A stretch of 64,000 bases of DNA from Gnetum montanum (lineage: Eukaryota; Streptophyta; Gnetopsida; Gnetales; Gnetaceae), in assembly GCA_015680685.1 (NCBI GenBank), contig MNCI01010775.1, forward strand, positions 167,735-231,734, written 5' to 3'. This document shows, one piece after another, positions 21,500-32,100 of this stretch. The notes under the pieces were generated by a model. The model saw only the letters and a list, made by a program, of their open reading frames with translations. It ran no database searches and had not been told where the DNA came from. Both the position numbers and the translations under genes were made by a program. The number at the start of each line of letters is the position of its first letter. The stretch's first letter is position 1.

Positions 21500-22177
21500 T
21501 ATGTTTAATGCTAAGATGGCTAATGTGTCAGCAATGACATTCTTGTTATAGAGAATGTGTTGTACATCTATGATTGCAAACTATTTAAGAAAGTGTTTTA
21601 CCAAGTCATAGTAAGGTTGTAAATGTTTTTTCTTGCAAGCGTAAACCTCTATAATTTGGTTGATAATAAGTTGCAAATCACCTCAAATTGCTATGTTTTG
21701 GATTCCTAGATCATGGACTACTAAGATATCCCAAAGAAGACCTTCATACTCCGCTAAATTGTTGGTATAAGGAAATGCAAAGTGATATGTGAAGGGTTAG
21801 ATCTCCCCAAAGGGGAATGTGATGATGGCAGCCATACTACCTCTTTGTGAGGTTGAAGCACCATCAAAGTGTAAAAATACCTCAAATTTTGTAGGTACTG
21901 GGCTTATGCTATTGACATGCTCATCTAGGAATTTCAAATCTATTGTTGCTTGATCATCTATGGGTGAAGCCTTGAGTTGTGCAGCTATTGCATGATCCTT
22001 CGTGGATGCTTGTGCTATGTAGTGCAAGTCAAAATTTGTGGTTATTGTCTTCCACCATGCAATTTGACTACTTTCATATATGTTTGTAGTAATCATCTAG
22101 AGTACATTACTTTTTCAGATAATGTTAAACTAATTGCAGAAAAGATAAGGTCTCCATTTCTTGAGTGCAAAGACTAA
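21500..22177 (-). pseudogene. Tat second RNase H remnant
   Basis: The minus strand, with a few stops, reads AWWKTITTNFDLHYIAQAST (end of the native RNase H and linker). It then reads FLHFDGASTSQRGS (catalytic Asp), TNNLAEYEGLL (Glu), a GDLQLIINQI segment where the third Asp belongs, and NKNVIADTLAILAL (fourth Asp). This is the archaeal-type RNase H that Tat elements carry between native RNase H and integrase, in the normal order here. The element is cut off at about 22,177, where LTR B sequence begins. Confidence 0.75.
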
Positions 22178-22591
22178 GGCATGGCTTAAGTAGTTGAAAC
22201 AGCATAAATTTTAGGACCTTGATGCTTCAGTAGATTCTTGAAATTTAGGCAAGGATCTCCACAAGTGAAGTATCACGATGGATCATTTGGACAACGTGGC
22301 ACCCCAGAAGTCCTAACACTTGCAAAGCTACTGCCAGGCCTGCCTATCATCCTCTATAGTATAGTTAGCATGACACCGAGTCACTAGGTCATTTGGCATG
22401 AAAGAGGCACTAAGGATAAATAGTACAGTCTAGAAAATTTTCTATCTCCCAGGCTGACAGGCTTGCTACACCCTCTAGCTTGCCCAGCTTAACACATGAC
22501 CTGGTTGACGGTTTACCCAAGGACCATGCTAGGAGTTGCCGAAAGTGTTCAAGATGAGTGAAATAGTTCAGCAAGTTTTCTAACTATGAAA

Positions 22592-23205
22592 CCTGCTATG
22601 CTACACTATGTTGCATAGCATAGCAGGCCTTGAGAAGATTGGTCAGACGTCAAAGATGCAGTTGGCAATAATGCAGCCCTTCGGGGCATCTGCCCCATTT
22701 CATCCCTGAAGCATGAGCAATATGATGCAACAAAATGTGGTGAATTTGGTCACAAATTAGTTCAACTTCAATGCTACATTGTGTTACGCTACATAACGTA
22801 GCATAGTGTAGCAAGGATCTGGCATGCCAACACTTCACTTTGATTACTTTAACGAAGTGAACCCATTTTCCCATGCCTTGCCCATCAAAGATGCTTCTTC
22901 TGTTGACACCCCCAAGACATGATTGACATATTGTAACAACATGTTTGCAAAAACACATCAAAATATAGGCCAAATTAGGTGTTACACTGTGCTATGCTAT
23001 GCAACATAGCATAGCATAGAAAGGACAAAATAGGTGAAGGTCCTCTACCAAGTGGTTCCATTGCACCTGGCATACTCTAACCCCCAAGACTGCCTATCAC
23101 ACCTCACCCTCAGGCCTCAAGCAAAGATTCTTGACAAAGTATTGCAAATCAGATAGGATTCCATGTCACACTAGCTACTATGCTATGCTACGCTGCATAG
23201 CATAG
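22592..23205. repeat. Palindrome array in U3 of LTR B
   Basis: 22,592-22,627 has perfect 12-bp arms (CCTGCTATGCTA / TAGCATAGCAGG, 12-nt loop). 22,772-22,813 has 17-bp arms with three mismatches. 22,992-23,014 has perfect 10-bp arms with a 3-nt loop. 23,178-23,205 has perfect 11-bp arms with a 6-nt loop. The spacing suggests diverged tandem units of about 190 bp. Confidence 0.85.
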
Positions 23206-23821
23206 CGGGGTCATGAAAGCCCAAAAGTGTCTCAGGGATGAACTTCGTGGGTCTTAGGACCTTTCAATGTGAAAAGCAAGGTTGATAGTCGTTGTAGTTG
23301 CTCGCCTGGCCAACCCTTGGAGGGGTATTTCAAACATTCAAAACTAGCAGCTATGCTATGCAGCGTAGCATGTGGGTACTTGTGTTGTTCCATTATGCCA
23401 AGTAGCATATACAGCGTAATACCCTCATGAAAAGATCAGGATGTCTCCAGTTAGTTCCAGAACTTGTTGGCGATAGTTACTCTTGTCCCAACATCTCTTC
23501 AACAAACAAAATTCGCAAGTTTTCTTTTTTTTGCACCCCCCTGACTATTCCCAAAGTTGTCCCTATGCTTGACCCTACTTGCAAGAGTAAAGGAGATGTA
23601 GTCCTAGAGCACAAGATCCACTTTGCATTCATTGATTGGTGGTTTTCTTTGTAACAAGCATGGTAGCTTTCTGGACTCTGGCACATGCTGTTTCAGCGAT
23701 ATGATCATAGCATAGCAGGTTTCACATCCAGCATCACATAGTAGCATAACATAGTCACATTTGCACTTTATGGGACCTAGGACATGTGGCATCCAAACCA
23801 CGTTTCTCTCCCACTTCTGGC

Positions 23822-23832
23822 TCTATAAATAC
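23822..23832 (+). promoter_or_regulatory. TATA box of Tat LTR B
   Basis: TCTATAAATAC, equivalent to 13,118-13,129. It lies about 620 bp before the LTR end, so R/U5 is about 590 bp. Confidence 0.65.
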
Positions 23833-24453
23833 CTTGGTGAAAAACGTTAAGAGGGGTTAGCTTTTCTTTTGGCATCATTGGCTTTTGCAATCATTTTTCC
23901 TATGGTTGGCTTTTCTGGGCAGATAGCTCTTTTGACATTTTGGCTTTCTTGCGATTGGCATTTTAGCATTTTGGCTTTCTAGTGGTTAGCTTCGGCAAAG
24001 GTATTGACAAGTAGAAGGTTCCTGTTGGCAAGTTATTAACTGTAGTTCAAGGAGCAGTGATCATATCGCTTCATTGTAAGCTGTACTTTTCCATATTGCA
24101 CATTAGTTGTACACCTTCTTTAGCCAAGAAGAGATCAAATTCCCTGATCTTGGGGTGGTGCACTTTCTCACCCGAGCTTGTTTCATTTCATTGTTCTATT
24201 ATCATATTTTGCATCATTTTCTATCAGTTTTCATTTATCTCTCATCATTTAAGTTACACCTAATATCTTTAAGACAAACATTTGCAAAACGTTATTATAC
24301 ACTAATTAAGTCCCTGTCCGATCAACCAGACTATTCAGGGCACCTCATTTCCATTTTTCTCTAGCACGGACCTCACATGGATCTGGGGTTAGGTTGTGCA
24401 CCTGGTAACCTCTCGGTGTTCTACCCATCGACGTTTTTGATTGCTACAGTTTC

Positions 24454-24472
24454 TGGTGCTAGAAGGAGGGCC
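24454..24472 (+). other. Primer binding site, Tat copy B
   Basis: TGGTGCTAGAAGGAGGGCC, 5 nt after the LTR end. The same motif follows LTR A and is present in three tandem copies in the 4,677-11,315 element. The tRNA was not identified from the sequence. Confidence 0.75.
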
Positions 24473-24865
24473 TTTTGTCACCCTTCTATGTGTCATGGGT
24501 AGTCTTTCATGTTTTCTGTACCTCATCACTATCAACTTTCTAGCATAGACGTTACACTCCCGTGGTTGTCTATGCACTGAGAGGTACAGACTAGTTGCCT
24601 CAACGGTTCCTCTAGAACCTTGCAAGACAAAAAGCCTTGGAGTGGCCACCGCACTATGTTTCATGGTAGTTGTTAAATTATCTATAGTGTTACACTACCT
24701 ACTACATAGCACCATCCACTACATTACACTACTTATTGCGATACGCTAGCCATTATGCTATGCTGGTTACGTCTCGTGCAGCATAACAACCCTGTCAGTT
24801 TCCAATGCTTCCTAGCATACCTTGTTTCAACCTCCTTTCTTACACTTTTCCCTAATAAACCAAAG

Positions 24866-27242
24866 ATGAATCCCATGACCACAGTAGTTCTCACCTCGGA
24901 CCTAGAAGTCACCTACCCTATCCAACATGTGATAGGCCCTGAGCGACCATCCAGCCTAGTGCTGATATAACAATAGTCCCTTAGGCTATGGCACCTGTCA
25001 CCTGAGTGTTTGGCACAAAGACGCAGAGTGATACAATTTCCTCTACTCAAAGGTCCAAGAAAATCTACCACTAGACAACCAAGAACTTGAATACAAGTGT
25101 AACTTTGAGTTCCTCCATTGGAATAGGAGGGATTTCATCCTTGCCCCTGATGTCATCATCCTACTAACCGAAACATATCAATGGATGTTAAACCAACTAA
25201 TGCAGGTGAGTAGGTCCAAGGAATGGGACACATTGTCCCATTATGATGAGGCATTTCAAGATGGGCAGGAAGAGTTGGACTCCCACTCCAAAGGTGGCAG
25301 TTAGATCCACACATCAGCTGCCCCTTCCACCACCATCTTTTGATCAAACCTGCTCTTCTCTTCTGCCCCCTTCATTACCACCACAACCCTACTACAACCC
25401 ACCCCCTCCTCCATAATGGGTAGCTACCCTATGTTTTTAGTGTACCAACACGTAGACCCTTCAGTTTCATTTCCAAGCACTTTTCCTCTCCACTCTGTCT
25501 TAACATCGTACCAAATGTTAGTCATGGCTACGTTGCTGTACATGCACACTATGCCTATGTTACAGCTGCATGGAACATCTACTCCCATTCCCTCATCTAC
25601 ACCTGTTGCACCACCAGTAGCAGGCTTAGTCCCAATTGTGTGGTGGATGCCAGCCACTTCTCTCTCTACTATGCAACCCTCTTAGATGTCACATTACATC
25701 CACCACCAAGTGTACCAAGTCCTGCATGTGGTACAACCAAACACAGGGCTATGGTCTGCCCTGCCAACTTGGCAAATAGCGAACCCCATAATGTTATGAA
25801 CGTATGTAGCCCCAACGGCACCACCCACTGGGTGGTGGACCACCCAGGCAACACCACTTGCTGGAGCAGCTCCAAAAACATCCCCTATGGGATAGGCTAC
25901 TGCCCCAATGGTGTCACCCTTGATGGCTGCTCAAGCAACCCTGCAACCCTCAACATCATCCTCGGGTTTGAACCAGGCATTCCAACTCATCCAGACCCTC
26001 ATTGAAGAAATCAAATAGCTCAAGGTTTCCAGTTCTGAGACCGTTCAAGTCATGGAATTATACCATGATTACCCGAGCAGCCTGGCTATTCCCATGCTCA
26101 CACTACCCCCTGGTGTGCCACTCCCCCAATTTACAAAATACAATAGGAAGGGTGATCCCAATGCCCATTTGGTGACCTTCAAGTTTGAGTCTCTACTACT
26201 ACAACCATGGCCACACACCATCATTCGTATCTTTTCCATGTCTCTAATAGGCAAATCTCTAGATTAGTATTGTGCACTCCTACATGCCTCCATTTCCACC
26301 ATAGAGGAACTTCTAAGTCAGTTTGTGACCTGTTTCAACTAGAGGTCACACTTGATCAACTCATGAGTATCAAGCAAGACTTGCTAGAATCTGTGCATAA
26401 GTTCATACAGTGGTGGAGCATCACATTAAACAAGATACATGAGCCAATCACCAAGGCTCACTTGTTGGCTATTTTCAAGGGAGCACTAAATGACTTCATC
26501 AAGTCTAAGCTCTATTACCTGAACCCGTGCTCCCTCATCCAAGCCTTTGCTCAGACCAAGGGCATTCAAGATGCGAATGAAGATAGCAAAGATCCCACCT
26601 ATGTTACATACAAAAATGCACACATCAAAAAAGACAAAGAGAAGGGCAAGGCCATGGAAACAACAATGGCTACCATGGCAAAGGCAGACAAGCCTGATAA
26701 TAGCAACAACAAAAAGGAGATCATGCCACTTAATGCTCCCGCTAATGCCACATCTAGCCCAAGCAACATCAGCTAGCCCTCAACATTAACACTTGCAATC
26801 CCAACCTAGCCCAAGCCAAACTTTGAGTGCAAGGACTACTTAAAGTATACACCATTACCTATTAAGCCTTCAAAACTTTTGAAGAAATTGTTGGGAGCTG
26901 GGTGTTTACAACATAAGTGGATGTCAAAGGAGGAAATCAAGCACCATAAATGGTACTATGAAATTCTTAGGAACACCCAATGAACTATCGGTGCCAAAGA
27001 ATTTTAGGTTGGAGCATTTCTATAATTATCATCAACTATGCGGGCATAACATGAATAACTGCCTAGCATTGAAAGATGATATCCAAAGAATGATTGATCA
27101 GGGGAAGTTGTTCTTAGATAAGAGCAACCCTGTCTGCCCCGAAAATCAATCAATGCATGTTTACAAAGACCCGCTAAATGCTAACAATGTGGGTTACAAA
27201 ATCAACACCATTGGCATTGACAGTAATCCAGAACCACCATAA
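24866..27242 (+). pseudogene. Tat gag remnant, copy B
   Basis: Fragmented plus-strand gag. The start MNPMTTVVLTSDLEV lies at 24,866, a Pro/Thr-rich middle spans about 25,330-26,000, and the gag core is at 26,052-26,540 (LPQFTKYNRKGDPNAHLVTF, SLIGKSLD, STIEELLSQFVTCF). A Lys-rich spacer follows (26,580-26,770), then a zinc region at 26,958-27,242 (HFYNYHQLCGHNMNNCLALK with a CGHx4C pattern). Stops and shifts interrupt it at least six times. It pairs with the protease downstream. Copy A has the same layout. Confidence 0.7.
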
Positions 27243-27789
27243 CAACCATTCATGGTGCATGTGCCCCCCTGCAACATAGAAGCGTCAATAGTAGCCAAGT
27301 CATAGACCTCCTTTTTCCTTAAAGTTACTCATTAGACATCCCCTGCATCCTTTGTACTCAAAGTTGCACCAACGCCCACCACAATAGTACAATGACTGTC
27401 ACCTTCCCACCTAAAGAAGCCTAATAATCAATTGGAAACCACTCCCCCTCAAGAGATTCATCTTCTAGGATGAATAGAGGAGGAAAGGGGTAATAAACAA
27501 CAAGTTGGTGGGTAGGATTTTCTCAATGCTTTTTCACAAGTCAAATAAGCCTTGAAGTAAAAAAACACAACTTTAAGCCTATATGACCTGATAATGACCT
27601 CCATAGCAAATCATGATGCCATGGTTAGCATGTTAGCATCTATTCCAATTGACAAAAACATGCCTATTGAGGAGAAGACAATACACATTGTTATGTATGG
27701 CGAAAGAACCACGACCCACTCAGTTGACATTTCATGATAAGTCCATCAAGGATGATCTTGAAAAGGGTTAGGTGACAATCGCACCCATG

Positions 27790-28394
27790 TTCATCACAAT
27801 TCAGGTTGGCCAGTAAAAGATCCAAAGGGTACATGTTGATGATGGGGCTATTACCAATATCATCCCATTCCCCATAGTGGACAAACTAGGCTTGGTCGAT
27901 CAAACCAAGCCCACCTCAACTTCCTATCTAAAATTGTTCAATGGGGCACGTGTGGTCATGAAGGGGACTATTCAAATCAACTTCATATAGGGGACTAGTT
28001 TCCTACAAGCATAGTATTCATTATGTTGGAAGAGATGCCTGGGTTCAACCTGATCTTGGGGAGGTCATGGTTAGCCCAATTAAGAACTATCTCTTCATCG
28101 ATACATCAAGAGATCCACTTACCCTAGGCATGAGAGGAAGTGGTAATTCACGGTGATGAGGCAGTCTCACAAGGCATTAACAATGTGAACGTGAAGCAAG
28201 GTTCAAAGATAGAAATATCTGAAAATGAAGCCCCCGTACAAACTGATACATCATGCTCAAAAAATGAGCATGCCAAAACCAGCCCAAATGAAGAAACAAC
28301 ATGGGCCAAGTTGCCCTTTCAAACCACGGGCAATGACATAGACAAATACCAATGCAAGGCCTCTCAGCCATATGCCTCGCTTAGCCCGTGCTAG
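27790..28394 (+). pseudogene. Tat aspartic protease remnant, copy B
   Basis: Plus strand reads RVHVDDGAITNIIPFPIVDK (retropepsin active site as DDGA), then SYLKLFNGARVVMKGTIQINF and a frame-shifted LILGRSWLAQLRT, the conserved protease C-terminus. A tail of 84 codons (28,140-28,394) follows, rich in Asn, Ser and Glu. The frame ends in TAG; no RT follows directly. Instead come a T-rich spacer, repeats and the antisense gene, and RT resumes only at 34,606 and 38,577. Confidence 0.7.
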
Positions 28395-28719
28395 GTTAGA
28401 AAACAATTGCATGGTTGAAACCTGTTTCAACATTACTTTAGCAAATTGGTACACGTTCGATTATATGATTTACATTTTTGCATTAAATTCCTTGTTTGCA
28501 AGACTTATATTTTTTACATTCAGCTGGCTATTTGTATTGTTACATTTTTACATTAAGTTTGCTGATTACATAATTCATATTTCACATTGATTTTGTTGAT
28601 TGCATAATTTGCATTTTTTGTATTGAATTTCTTATTTACACCATTTACATTTTTTATACTGATTGAACAATTCACAGTTTATGATTCAGTTGCCCTTGTC
28701 ACTGATACCCTACTTATGG
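28395..28719. other. T-rich spacer after protease
   Basis: Non-coding, T-rich on the plus strand, built from loose repeats of ACATTTTT-GCATTAAATTT and GATTGCATAATT. A comparable T-rich spacer follows protease in the Athila-type copies (54,880-55,010; minus strand at about 47,100-47,350). Confidence 0.5.
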
Positions 28720-29060
28720 CCTGAAATGGCCTAAAACTAGCAATGACCCAAAATGGCCTAAAACTAGGTGACAGCCTGGAATGACCTTAAACTACCATCA
28801 CAACCCACTAAGGCCTAAAACTGGCAACTCCACTTCTCAAAAAAATAGAAAAAAATAAGAGAAAATAAATAAATTAAAATTATTACCATTGAGCTACGGC
28901 CCAAAATGGCCTAAAAATACATTGCAGCTCGCTAAGGCCTAAAACTACCAACTTTACTGCCCTAAAATAAAATAGCTAAACAAAAAATAAGAAAATCATC
29001 AGTTAGTAATGGCTCGAAATGGCCTAAAACTAAAATGAGAGGCCCTCAAGGTGCCCAAAA
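28720..29060 (+). repeat. GGCCTAAAACTAGC repeats left of antisense gene
   Basis: Six to seven degenerate copies of AATGGCCTAAAACTAGCAA. They are related to the GACCTTAAACTAGC family at 34,200-34,525. They lie just beyond the 3' end of the antisense gene (29,197). Confidence 0.7.
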
Positions 29061-29196
29061 ATATATATATATATATAACACATTAACCAAAGAAAAATAA
29101 ATTAGTTCACATTATATTCTTCATTCAATGTTAGCCAATAATGTTTATAAAAAAATTAAATTCAAAAACAAAAAACAAAAATCTCTCGCTGCCCCA

Positions 29197-32100
29197 CTAT
29201 AAGTCTCCACTACCATCACCATTGCTTGTTCCACTAGGTCTTGTGTCTCCATTTGGATTTTGCATAAGGTAGAAAATAAGACAGTAGGTCAAAACTACAA
29301 CAAAGGCTCTCACAAAATAAACAGTCAACAACAAAAACTGATTGATCCAAGATGGCCCCACGTCCATTTCAGAGGTTATCCTATCCATGCTTGTCGCAAG
29401 TTGTTGCAAGATCTCCTCCTCAGTGGGGTTGGCCTAATTCCCCTCTCCCAGGTCAGTGCTTGCTACAACTTTCTCTTTCTCCATAGCTGTCCTTCTAGGT
29501 GGTCCTAGGGAAAAAGTGGCAGTGGTGATCTCCCTAGCAGGTAAGGTCATTTTCCTTTCAGGAGACTAATTGACCATCACCTGTTGCATGAACTTCTCAT
29601 AGGCCTTGGAAGCACCAATGGCATCAAGGAATAGCTCAAGGGTATGTGATTTAACCGAAGCATCCCAATATTATTTACGATAGGTGGCACATTTCACTTT
29701 GTACATGTGCTTGTGATTCTTTTGTGCCTATCCCCATTTATAAACCTTTACGCTGTAATCCTTCTAGTCTTGGTTCTTCTAGGCTAGAAGGTCCATTTGC
29801 ATGTGTTGTTCTATAATCTCACGAGTGGCCTCATTCTTACTTTGTACAACCATCCAATAACTTGCATAGTCAATAATAGTCATATGCCAACTACCATCAT
29901 GACTGTCACGGGCCAACAAAAATTCATTTATGGATCAGAGGTCCTCCACCTCAATGGTTAGGTTGGTCTTCTCTTTTTCAAGTTTCTATACCCTCTTCTA
30001 GAGGTCTTCATTCATATGCCTACACTCCCATAAGGAGCATGCTGAGTATAATGCACATTTACTTGTTTCATCGTATATGTGACAGGGTACCTTGGCTACC
30101 TCTGGAGGAAGTTCAGGCATAGCGTCGACCTCAATGGCTTGCCTAGGAGCCCAATTGAGACAAGAGGCTGTCATGCATGGGAGAGTGTTAGTCATAGTGA
30201 CATAGCAAAAATGTAACTGAGAGAGTCTAACATAGCAACTGCAAGATACCAATCTTGAGATCGATCTACCTTAGGCGATCGATCATGTCATCAACCACCC
30301 CCTCCATAAAAGTGAATTTATCAGGAGTCTCTGTCTAGGGTCAGAGACAGATTGAGGAAGAAGGGTTAGGGGCATCAATAGTGGTGTCCACTACACAATA
30401 AAACATATTAGCCATGATGGAAAGGAAAACAACAAAGCTGATGAAAAAAAGGGACAAACTATAGTGCTAAGATCCTACCTAGCAAACCCTTATGGGTGAT
30501 AGTGGGGAGATCATCCATCGACACACTGTCTAGCAAGCGATCAAACTCACTAGCATCGAATTGCAAGTCTTCCCCTTCTAGCAGACTTAGTAGTGTAGCA
30601 GCATCCTCAACTGACATATTCCCCTCAGGCACTAAACCACACACCGCAAAAAGATCATCGACAGCTGGGGCCTCTTCCTTCATGGCAGGGGCCTCTTCTT
30701 CTGTAGGTGGAACCTCTTCCTCCTCTTCTTCTTATTCTGATAAAACACAATCAAAATAAGTAGGATAATTCAATATAAAATGGATGCTACACTATGCTAC
30801 ACTACACAGTGTAGAACAACATAGCAGGTGCTACACAGACATTTAAGCACATTTACCAACTGGGGGTTATAGTTTGCGAACTTTCATTCATAGATTTTTT
30901 TCCTTTTCTTCATTTTTACGGGGAGGTTCCTCCACAAGACGAGACTTTTTATGCTACAACCTGGTTTTAATAGTTTCTGCAATGAGGTGTTCCCTCCTTA
31001 ACACATTACCTATGTTGATGGGGGGTGCCTCTCCCACACTGTCCCAGGCATGAAAGGGTTATATGACCTGATCCCTTGTCTTTATGAAAAGTGATTCAAC
31101 AATAGCCTCCTAGGGGTCTTAGGATCGGGTGGTGCAGAAAACATGGCAAATCCATAGCTTCGATATCTAGTTATGATCCTACTATACCCAGGCACCATTT
31201 TCACAAACCACGAGGAATTCTGCGAACCGTCATAGGCAATCTATGAAGAAGACGTAATGCACATTGAAATGGAAATCAAGATTCTCATGAAGCTTGACCA
31301 TTTCAACATGCAAACCTCTAGAAAGGTACTTGGACCAATTGTAATAGGTCCCTTCTTCCATAACCTCCCTCATTATCCAAGAATTCTCTACTCTAAGAAT
31401 TTTTCATTGGGAGAGTAGCTTAGGGAAAGCACGGGCACGGAAGACAGGGTATACTGTTTGGGCCACAGCTAGCTTGACCTTTTGCATGTACATCCCCTTT
31501 TGATCCTTACTTGTTCCTAGCTCCTCGATATCTCCTTGATGGTTTTCACCTTTGCTAGATTTTTCTCCTATAGGGAGACCATCAGAAGGGACACTGAAAA
31601 GATCCATGAATAGTTGGTCATTAATTTCAAAAAACACCCACACATTGTGAACATGTGTGTGGAATCAGTCGACCTTTTTGGAAAAGGAATAGGCTAGGGA
31701 AAGCATTTTGGCAGCAGGGACACTTGGATTTATAGCCAGAAATAGATCCAAAAGCCTAGCCTCGTAAATGTTGTGGACAAGGGTAGTTGGGGCCCCATTG
31801 TAAAGCCAACACTGCATATCCTCCACCTCCTCGTACTTGAAGAATAGGTTGGTCTTGTCACGCCCAGAGGTAATCACTATGACCTCTTGGGACTCGCTCG
31901 CTACTACGATAATCAATAAAGAAAATTAGCAAAAGCAAAAAAAAATCATCACTTGAGCTTGTAAAAACAAAAATATGATTTAACATACTAGATTTAAATA
32001 GCATAGGGAATAGTGGAATTTCCACCAGAACATCTTCAACGGTAAGCAGTCGGTGAGATGCCCATTTGCTATCTAACCAACCAATTTCTTTACATTTCCC

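Larger units (their letters stand above)
22200..24448 (+). mobile_element. 5' LTR of Tat copy B
   Basis: The right end CTACA lies at 24,448, just before the primer site. TATA at 23,822-23,832 (CTATAAATACC). U3 is expanded, with at least four strong palindromes built on GCTATGCTA, spaced about 170-220 bp apart (22,592, 22,772, 22,992, 23,178, and a weaker one at 23,350). After the TATA, repeated GGCTTTT/GCATTTTGGC phrases recur as in LTR A. The left end is not visible; about 22,200 is set by the end of the minus-strand RNase H. Confidence 0.7.

Noticed and set aside
29197-29409. C-terminal membrane segment as an env-like protein in the sense of retroviruses
   Set aside because: It is encoded antisense to gag-pol, is preceded by a phosphatase-like region, and lacks a visible signal peptide, so env is not supported.
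30438-30478. Very short intron (41 bp) ending at CATCAG in the antisense gene
   Set aside because: Too short for a plant intron; the 88-bp alternative ending at 30,391 is of normal length and keeps a Gln-to-stop frame consistent with the rest.
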